Of a stretch of DNA of 64,000 nt, positions 58,231 to 64,000 are shown piece after piece. Source of the DNA: Acinetobacter lwoffii (GTDB lineage Bacteria > Pseudomonadota > Gammaproteobacteria > Pseudomonadales > Moraxellaceae); contig NZ_JAMXXN010000010.1 of NCBI RefSeq assembly GCF_024129435.1, positions 45,542 to 109,541 on the forward strand. The letters run 5' to 3'. A program made the position numbers and the translations under genes. The notes beneath the pieces were generated by a model. That model had not been told where the DNA came from and ran no database searches. It was given only the letters and a program-made list of their open reading frames with translations. The number at the start of each line of letters is the position of its first letter. Within the stretch, counting starts at the first letter, position 1.

Positions 58231-60417
58231 ATGAGCAAAAATACTGATACAGAAGACAGCATCGACTTAAAAGAACTATTCTTTTCCCTAATTTCACAAT
58301 GGAAATTAATTACACTATGTATTATTTTGAGTTTAATATGTGCCTTACTCTCTTTGAGAATTACTCCCTATACTTATAATGTCGATGCACTAATACAAGT
58401 TGAGGATAGTAAAGGAGCTTCAGCTGTATTATCTGGAGGTCTTTCTTCTGCAATTGACCAAATGTCACCTGCTCAGGCAGAAATTGAGATTCTAAAATCA
58501 CGCTTAGTCTTAGGGACTGTCATCGATCATCTAAATCTTGATATGAAAATTTCCGGAATAGAAAATTCATTTTGGAATCGTTTACTGAAAACAAATACAT
58601 ATACAACTCAATATTCAGAAAAATCAGTATTATTCAAGGATAATCAAAAAAGTTTTGAAGTTCAAGAATTCGATATTCCCGCAAAGTTTTCAAACAAAAA
58701 TCTTTCTTTGAGTTTTGAACAGGGTCAATATATTCTTACAGATACATCTACACAGCAGGAAGTTTTTTCAGCTCCCCTAAATAAGATCAGCCAAATTCAG
58801 TCTGAAGATGGTATATGGAAAGTAGGAATTTTCAGTCAAGATACTTTTGATACAACCTATAATATTCGTAAACAGAATCTACCGGCTGCTGTTTCAACTA
58901 TTCTTTCCCAATTTCAAATTTATGAAAAAGGTAAAGGAGCTGGTATTCTTAGTTTGAATTATCAAGGAACTGATAAGGAACATATTACTCAAGTACTAAA
59001 TGCTATTCTAGCCGTTTATGGTCAACAAAATATTGAACGAAAAACAGCAGAAACAGCACAAACTTTAAAATTCCTTGAAGATCAGCTACCTGAACTTAAA
59101 CAACAACTTGATACTGCAGAACGTGAATTCAACCGATTCCGTGAGCAATATGACACTGTTGATGTGACACAAGAATCCAACCTTTATATTTCACAGAGTA
59201 TTGGACTAGAATCCACCAAAGCTACACTTGAACAACAAATAGCAGAAACGTCAGCCAAATATACAACTGAACATCCAACCATGCAACAAATGAATGCTCA
59301 ACTGGCTGCTGTTAACAAGAAAATTGTAGAATTAAATGGTACTTTAAAACGCTTGCCAGAATTACAGCGTCAATATTTGCAATTATTCCGTGAAGTTGAA
59401 GTAAAACAGCAACTATATACCGCACTTCTAAACTCATACCAACAACTTCGTATTGTCAAAGCAGGCGAGATTGGTAATGTACGTATCATAGATACAGCAG
59501 TCGAGCCACTTGGACCAATCAATCCTCAGAAAATGCGAACTATAGTCATTTCATTATTTATAGGCGGTTTCCTGGGCACCTTGCTGGCTCTACTGCGTCA
59601 CATGTTGCATTCGGGTATTAAAGATTCAAGTCAAATTGAAAATGAGTTGGATTTACCTGTCTATGCGACAGTACCACGCTCACCTGTACAAAATAGCTAT
59701 ATCAAGCTGGCCAAGAAGAAAAAATATATTCCTATCCTGGCGGTTAAAAACAGTGATGATATTGCGATTGAGAGTCTGCGCAGTATGCGTACAGCCATTC
59801 ATTTTGCCTTGAGCAATGCTCGCAATAATATTGTGATGATTTCAGGTCCCGCACCTGAAGTAGGGAAATCGTTTATTTCCACCAACCTGGCTGCAATATT
59901 GGCACAAAGTCAAAAACGTGTGCTATTGATCGATGCAGACTTACGTCGGGGTTATATCCATAAATACTTTAAGCAGGATCATCAACCCGGTCTGGCAGAA
60001 TATTTAAATACGCAAGCCAGTTTAGATCAGGTCATCAAAGCAACTGATATTCCAGGATTAGATTTATTAATTCGGGGTAAAAGTCCGGTAAACCCATCAG
60101 AGTTACTCAGTACCCCACTATTTGGTGAAATGCTGAATCAATTATCCAGTCAATATGATCACATCCTGATTGATACCTCACCGATTCTGGCAGTCACTGA
60201 TGGGATTATTATCTCGCAACACGCGGGTGTGAATTTATTGATTGCACGTTATGCACAAACTCAGATGAAAGAGCTGGAATTAACAGTCAATCGTTTTGAA
60301 CAGGTGGGTGTCAAGGTCAATGGCGTGATCTTGAATGATATTCAGCGTTCAAGTGCAGGCTATGGCTATGGCTATAATTATGCTTATGCCTATAAAGCTT
60401 CAAAAGACAAGGATTAA
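58231..60417 (+). CDS. wzc: Tyrosine autokinase and polysaccharide co-polymerase Wzc
   Basis: The 728-residue protein has an N-terminal Wzz domain with helices near 30-48 and 430-450, periplasmic coiled coil between them, and a cytoplasmic BY-kinase domain: Walker A GPAPEVGKSF near 540, Walker A' LLIDADLRRG near 568, Walker B ILIDTSP near 650. A tyrosine-rich tail follows (six Tyr in the last 22 residues). It controls chain length and couples Wzy to Wza. The 5' two-thirds is AT-rich while the kinase part is closer to chromosomal composition, so the gene looks recombinant. A second copy of its last few dozen bases lies after wzi. Confidence 0.94.
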   Translation: MSKNTDTEDSIDLKELFFSLISQWKLITLCIILSLICALLSLRITPYTYNVDALIQVEDSKGASAVLSGGLSSAIDQMSPAQAEIEILKSRLVLGTVIDHLNLDMKISGIENSFWNRLLKTNTYTTQYSEKSVLFKDNQKSFEVQEFDIPAKFSNKNLSLSFEQGQYILTDTSTQQEVFSAPLNKISQIQSEDGIWKVGIFSQDTFDTTYNIRKQNLPAAVSTILSQFQIYEKGKGAGILSLNYQGTDKEHITQVLNAILAVYGQQNIERKTAETAQTLKFLEDQLPELKQQLDTAEREFNRFREQYDTVDVTQESNLYISQSIGLESTKATLEQQIAETSAKYTTEHPTMQQMNAQLAAVNKKIVELNGTLKRLPELQRQYLQLFREVEVKQQLYTALLNSYQQLRIVKAGEIGNVRIIDTAVEPLGPINPQKMRTIVISLFIGGFLGTLLALLRHMLHSGIKDSSQIENELDLPVYATVPRSPVQNSYIKLAKKKKYIPILAVKNSDDIAIESLRSMRTAIHFALSNARNNIVMISGPAPEVGKSFISTNLAAILAQSQKRVLLIDADLRRGYIHKYFKQDHQPGLAEYLNTQASLDQVIKATDIPGLDLLIRGKSPVNPSELLSTPLFGEMLNQLSSQYDHILIDTSPILAVTDGIIISQHAGVNLLIARYAQTQMKELELTVNRFEQVGVKVNGVILNDIQRSSAGYGYGYNYAYAYKASKDKD

Positions 60418-60432
60418 TCTACTTTATTAAAA

Positions 60433-60462
60433 TTTCACACTCTGCTTCAGCAGGGTGTGAAA
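60433..60462 (+). terminator. Hairpin between wzc and wzi
   Basis: A 13-14-bp stem (TTTCACACTCTGCT / AGCAGGGTGTGAAA, one G-T pair) lies 16 bp after wzc. Only a short T stretch follows, so termination may be partial and wzi may receive read-through. Confidence 0.6.
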
Positions 60463-60560
60463 TGCCCCTTTATTATATTTAATTCAAATGATCATTGCTG
60501 AAAAAATCAACTAAAAACCCTATCGTGCTTACCGTCTAAAACTACTGAGAATAGATAAGA

Positions 60561-62015
60561 ATGTTATCCAAAACACTGATGGCTACCCTAGCATTAAGCT
60601 CTTCATTGGCCTTTGCCCAAGGCATCGTTTTAAATGAGCAGAACCTCCGCACTGATTTAAACTGGCTGAATCAGCAAGGGGTGATTCAAATTAGCACTTC
60701 AACCTGGCCAATGAGTGGTGATGAAATCCAACGTGCCCTTGCTCAGGCTAAAATCAACAATAATACTCAACAAAAAGTGCTTGATACGGTATTGGCACAC
60801 TTGAATGCCAATAACCAACTGCTCAAAGTATCGTTATTTGCAGAGACTGAGCAGAAGAATATGCCTCAAGCCTTTGGTGATCAGCAAAAAGCGCAATATC
60901 AGTCAGGCGTAGAACTCAATGCAGGTAACCAGAACTGGGATGCCAAAATTCGTGTCAATGCGGAAAAAGATCCACAGATTGAATCTGATCAAGATATCAA
61001 TGTAGAAAGTTCCTATATCGCTGGAAAATTATGGAACCAATGGCTGATTGCTGGACAGATTCCCGCCTATTGGGGACCAAGTCATGATAGTAGTTTAATT
61101 CGCGGTGATGCCAGCCGCCCTGTTTATGGGGTGACGCTGCAGCGTGCCGAACAGAATGCTTTTGCAAACAAATGGCTGTCCTGGATGGGTTCTTGGCAAT
61201 ATCAAGCTTTTGCCGGACAACTGGATGACTACGATGCTTTACCTGATGCAAAACTGATTGGGTTGCGCCTAACTGCACAACCTGTGCCCTATTTAGAACT
61301 CGGTGCATCGCGTGCTATTCAGTGGGGCGGTGAAAACAGGCCTGAAAGCCTGAGCTCACTTTGGGATGCGTTTGTTGGCAATAAAGATAATGGTGGTACA
61401 GGCGAACCTGATCCATCAAACCAAATTGCCGGTTTTGATGCACGGTTAAACCTACAACCACTCATGCAAATTCCGATGGGTATATATGCACAATATGTGG
61501 GGGAAGATGAAGCTGGAGGCTTGCCGGCCAAAAAAATGTATTTGGCTGGGATAGATTACTCTTCAAGCTATAACAATCTGCCCTTCCAGCTCTATACCGA
61601 ATGGGCAGATACCCGTACCAATGGTAAAGCATTAGGGGTTTCATATAATCACACCAACTATACTGATGGTTTCTACCAACATGGCTACCCCCTAGCGCAT
61701 GCCATGGGTGGTGATGGCCAAATGCTGTCTTTAGGTGGCGATATTCATTTTGATCGTATAAACCGTGTCAATGCCCGGGTATTATTTGTGAAATTTGACC
61801 AAGCTTCCAATAGACCTGATAGAGGTATTACTAATTACGCATTTCCAGAACAAGATGAATTAAAAGCGCTAGATCTAACCTGGACACATTATCTACACCC
61901 AGATATCCCACTAAAACTGAATGGCTGGGTGAGTGACTCAGATGTGCATGGCAATGATAGCGGTATATCGATTGGTATTGAACTCCCCTTAGAAAAAGAC
62001 TTATTTTCCTATTAA
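60561..62015 (+). CDS. wzi: Wzi-family capsule assembly outer-membrane protein
   Basis: The 484-residue protein has a signal peptide (residues 1-20, ending AFAQG) and alternating beta-strand pattern to the C-terminus, as in the 18-strand Wzi barrel. Segments such as QIPAYWGPSHDSSLIRG are typical of the family. Wzi anchors capsule to the cell surface. In A. baumannii wzi is, to my knowledge, outside the K locus, so its place directly behind wzc is unusual. The wzc-tail relic after it supports insertion or gene replacement by recombination. Confidence 0.87.
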   Translation: MLSKTLMATLALSSSLAFAQGIVLNEQNLRTDLNWLNQQGVIQISTSTWPMSGDEIQRALAQAKINNNTQQKVLDTVLAHLNANNQLLKVSLFAETEQKNMPQAFGDQQKAQYQSGVELNAGNQNWDAKIRVNAEKDPQIESDQDINVESSYIAGKLWNQWLIAGQIPAYWGPSHDSSLIRGDASRPVYGVTLQRAEQNAFANKWLSWMGSWQYQAFAGQLDDYDALPDAKLIGLRLTAQPVPYLELGASRAIQWGGENRPESLSSLWDAFVGNKDNGGTGEPDPSNQIAGFDARLNLQPLMQIPMGIYAQYVGEDEAGGLPAKKMYLAGIDYSSSYNNLPFQLYTEWADTRTNGKALGVSYNHTNYTDGFYQHGYPLAHAMGGDGQMLSLGGDIHFDRINRVNARVLFVKFDQASNRPDRGITNYAFPEQDELKALDLTWTHYLHPDIPLKLNGWVSDSDVHGNDSGISIGIELPLEKDLFSY

Positions 62016-62035
62016 GTCTTCTTTAAAATGGAGAA

Positions 62036-62093
62036 TTCAAGTGATGACTATAATGATGCCTATGCTTATAAACCCAAAAAGATCAGGATTAAT
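62036..62093 (+). pseudogene. Relic of a wzc 3' end
   Basis: From TTCAAGTG to AGGATTAAT this stretch aligns with the last bases of wzc (about 60348-60418): both have repeated TATGC(T/C)TATAAA tyrosine codons, an AA-rich stretch and AGGATTAA. Read in the wzc frame it gives SSDDYNDAYAYKPKK, a wzc-type tyrosine tail, then runs past the stop through a 1-bp shift. No other wzc sequence precedes it. Confidence 0.75.
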
Positions 62094-62216
62094 GTAAGCA
62101 TCCGCTGAACCCCCTACCTGTTTTTTTAATTCTGATCAGGTTTCCAGCGGTTTGGCAGTAATTTATTTGGGTCACGTTATGTATCGGCAGTCTTTTTAGC
62201 ATATTACTTGTATTTG

Positions 62217-62238
62217 GTTGCCATTATGAAATGGCAAC
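62217..62238. other. Perfect 9-bp hairpin
   Basis: GTTGCCATT-ATGA-AATGGCAAC forms a perfect stem-loop just beyond the stop of the minus-strand sugar transferase gene (62260). There is no T run on either strand, so its role as a terminator is doubtful. Confidence 0.4.
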
Positions 62239-62259
62239 AGACCCTATTCATAATTGGAA

Positions 62260-63186
62260 TTATTTCAACTTTTTTGTAAGTAAATCGGTATCGATAATAC
62301 TTTTAGTCGAAAACCGCACAGCACCGACTTCCTGATTAGGAGCATTAATTCCCTCTTGGCTCAACATCACTTGAGCTGTTTTAAACATGATTTTAAAATC
62401 TAACCACATATTATGCTGTTCAACATATTGTACATCTAATGCAAATTTTTCTTCCCAGGATAAATTATTGCGTCCACTTACCTGAGCAAGCCCTGTCATA
62501 CCAGGTTTAACTTCATGCCGTCGCATTTGTTCATCAGTATAATGCTCTAGAAATTCTTTCATTTGAGGCCGAGGCCCAACAATACTCATCTCTCCTTTCA
62601 AAACATTAATCAGCTGTGGCATTTCATCTAAACTTGAAGAACGTAACTTTTGTCCAAATGCAGTGATACGAAATTTATCAGGTAAAGGATTACCTTCCTG
62701 ATCTAGTACATTTCTCATAGAACGAAATTTAATCATTCTGAATAATTTGCCATTTTTACCCGGTCGTTCTTGGTAAAAGAAAATAGGCGAACCCAAATTT
62801 TTTCGTACTTTATAAGCGATAATAATAAAAACCGGGAATAATATAAGCAAAGCCATGAATGCAATCACTATATCAAGCACCCGCTTAGATACCTCTCCTT
62901 TACTCCTCATTAAATCAGCAATAGAATAAAAATAAATTTGAGGCGTGAAAGATTCTTTTGATATCCAATTATCTTTATGCACAAAATGTCTAGATTTTAT
63001 TTTACCCATTTTATCTAATTGATCTTTTTTTGAAGAAAATTTTATTATTTTACTTTTACACTCTCCTTTATTTTTAGAATATTTTTTTAATATAATAGTA
63101 TTTTTTCTATCAGATAAAGGCTTATATATTAAAATAGTATTTTCTTCATTATTTTTGATCTTAGCTTTTTCTTTTTTTAGATACAT
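62260..63186 (-). CDS. Second initiating sugar-phosphate transferase with an N-terminal extension
   Basis: Residues from about 98 form a complete PglC/WeeH-like monotopic phosphoglycosyl transferase: VSKRVLDIVIAFMALLILFP membrane segment, KFRSM, SLDEMPQLINVLKGEMSIVG, and VKPGMTGLAQVSGRN. About 95 highly charged, Lys/Asn/Ser-rich residues precede it; I do not recognise them, and no internal Met close to the domain gives a standard start except near residue 60 and 91. It duplicates the function of ItrB at the other end of the locus. It is transcribed alone on the minus strand. It might initiate a different glycan, or it might be a displaced gene of an older K type. Confidence 0.85.
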   Translation of the reverse strand: MYLKKEKAKIKNNEENTILIYKPLSDRKNTIILKKYSKNKGECKSKIIKFSSKKDQLDKMGKIKSRHFVHKDNWISKESFTPQIYFYSIADLMRSKGEVSKRVLDIVIAFMALLILFPVFIIIAYKVRKNLGSPIFFYQERPGKNGKLFRMIKFRSMRNVLDQEGNPLPDKFRITAFGQKLRSSSLDEMPQLINVLKGEMSIVGPRPQMKEFLEHYTDEQMRRHEVKPGMTGLAQVSGRNNLSWEEKFALDVQYVEQHNMWLDFKIMFKTAQVMLSQEGINAPNQEVGAVRFSTKSIIDTDLLTKKLK

Positions 63187-63909
63187 TAATAAACACCTCG
63201 ATATGTCTATTTTTTATTAATCATATCAAGGGTTTTATTTCTTAAGTAGCAATATATCTTAGATGGAATTATCGACCTAAAAATAATCTTATATTAGTAT
63301 TTTTTTATTAAAACCTTAATTTAAATATTATAAATGAAAATTTATTTGATATTGCAATAAAATCTTTGTTCTCCTATCAATAAAATAAGCTATTTCGTGA
63401 ATGATTAGCACTTCATAGTATCCATTAAATATCCTCAATAAATATAGAAAAGTAGCGGTAATTTTTTTAAATAAAAATTCATAAAATACAACACAGCTCA
63501 CACTAAAAAAATGTGACAAAATGTGATTTAACAAAGAAGACTGTGATTAAATTCACCAATTGACTCCATATTTTGACTACATCAAAAACGTTAAGAGACT
63601 GATTTAGCAAGTGTATAGCATCAACAAGCACCTAAAATTTTTCTATATAACTGAAAAACTTATATTTTTAATATTTGTATCAAATATGTCATTTTTACTA
63701 TTAGGAATTATCTCTAGACTGATGTTTGTATGCTTTCATACATCTGCATAAAAATAGATTTTATTTAAATCTTGTGAGTTATTTGCTTGAATAGAAGAAG
63801 AACGAGGAGTTAGCTCAGCTAAATTATAGCTACAAGCTAAATCACTCAATAATGACGTTTGAAAAATCCTGTAGTTACGGGCTTGTAAAATAAAGTTCTA
63901 TCTGTAAGG
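63187..63909. other. AT-rich intergenic stretch, no gene seen
   Basis: This 723-bp region is very AT-rich and has no frame with a convincing start, ribosome site or recognisable protein. It contains the promoter region of the minus-strand sugar transferase and ends at the IS tip. The fkpA/mip gene often found here in Acinetobacter is not present before the IS. Confidence 0.5.
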
Positions 63910-64000
63910 GGCTTTGTTGCACAAACCTATCTGTAAAGGCTTTTTCAGCGATATAATTTTCAAATGAAGAAGCCTACACACAAAATCTACCGCACAACCA
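63910..64000 (+). mobile_element. IS5-family (IS903 group-like) insertion sequence, left end
   Basis: The terminal sequence GGCTTTGTTGCACAAA at 63910 resembles the inverted-repeat tips of IS903-type elements, and the transposase start follows 54 bp inside. The element runs out of the window, so its right end and target duplication cannot be seen. Confidence 0.75.
63964..64000 (+). CDS. IS5-family transposase, N-terminal fragment
   Basis: The ATG at 63964 opens a frame reading MKKPTHKIYRTT to the window edge. This matches my memory of the N-terminus of IS903-group transposases common in Acinetobacter. Only 12 residues are visible, so the call rests on them and on the adjacent IS tip. Confidence 0.7.
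   Translation, partial: MKKPTHKIYRTT

Noticed and set aside
63328..63534. 68-codon minus-strand frame in the right-hand intergenic region
   Set aside because: AT-rich, low-complexity hydrophobic frame with no ribosome site or family resemblance.
1..64000. CRISPR arrays, rRNA genes, intact tRNA genes or prophage
   Set aside because: No regular repeat-spacer pattern, no rRNA sequence, no complete tRNA cloverleaf and no phage structural genes were seen.

Overview
The window comes from an Acinetobacter chromosome, probably not A. baumannii. The evidence is the Acinetobacter-style capsule (K) locus core (galU-ugd-pgi-galE facing pgm at one end, wza-wzb-wzc at the other), the ItrB/QhbAB/Gdr set for diacetamido-trideoxyglucose, and the housekeeping run ribBX-ribH-nusB-thiL-pgpA-glmU-glmS. 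In A. baumannii pgm is followed by lldP; here pgm follows glmS directly.

Region 1 (1-12.1 kb, minus strand) is an ABC-transporter-dependent (group 2, Kps/Bex-like) capsule cluster. kpsM-kpsT-kpsE-kpsD form the exporter. They are followed by very AT-rich polymer genes: a GT-D-fold transferase, a GT2 transferase, two TagF-like polyol-phosphate transferases (one cut by the window edge) and a Bcs1/Acs1-like bifunctional CDP-ribitol synthase. The predicted product is a ribitol-phosphate, teichoic-acid-like capsule. A PhyH-family dioxygenase lies upstream of kpsM. A tRNA-like 3' fragment with a terminator at 12.2 kb may mark the edge of this island.

Region 2 (12.3-25.8 kb) is ordinary chromosome: NAD-malic enzyme, an alpha/beta hydrolase, an acetaldehyde dehydrogenase, riboflavin genes with nusB, thiL and pgpA, then glmU, glmS and pgm, which make hexosamine and hexose phosphates for the envelope.

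Region 3 (25.8-53.9 kb, minus strand) is a K locus with a lipid-linked repeat unit. gna and wbpP make UDP-GalNAcA. legB-legC-legG-legI-legH-ptmE-legF make CMP-legionaminic acid or an isomer. gdr-pglE-pglD with itrB make and load the first sugar. Six glycosyltransferases and an EpsG-like Wzy are present. I see no Wzx; a PglK-like ABC half-transporter is the only flippase candidate. galU, ugd, pgi and galE close the operon.

Region 4 (53.9-64.0 kb) begins with a decayed IS3-family element carrying a MITE-like repeat, a second copy of which lies at 5.2 kb. Next come two AT-rich genes (pyruvyl transferase, GT25), then wza-wzb-wzc-wzi on the plus strand. A relic of a wzc 3' tail follows wzi. A second initiating sugar-phosphate transferase lies on the minus strand, and the window ends inside an IS5-family element.

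The most notable feature is the presence, within 64 kb, of two capsule systems with different export machinery: an ABC-type system with CDP-ribitol chemistry and a Wza/Wzc/Wzy system with a PglK-type flippase. Mobile-element scars surround both.
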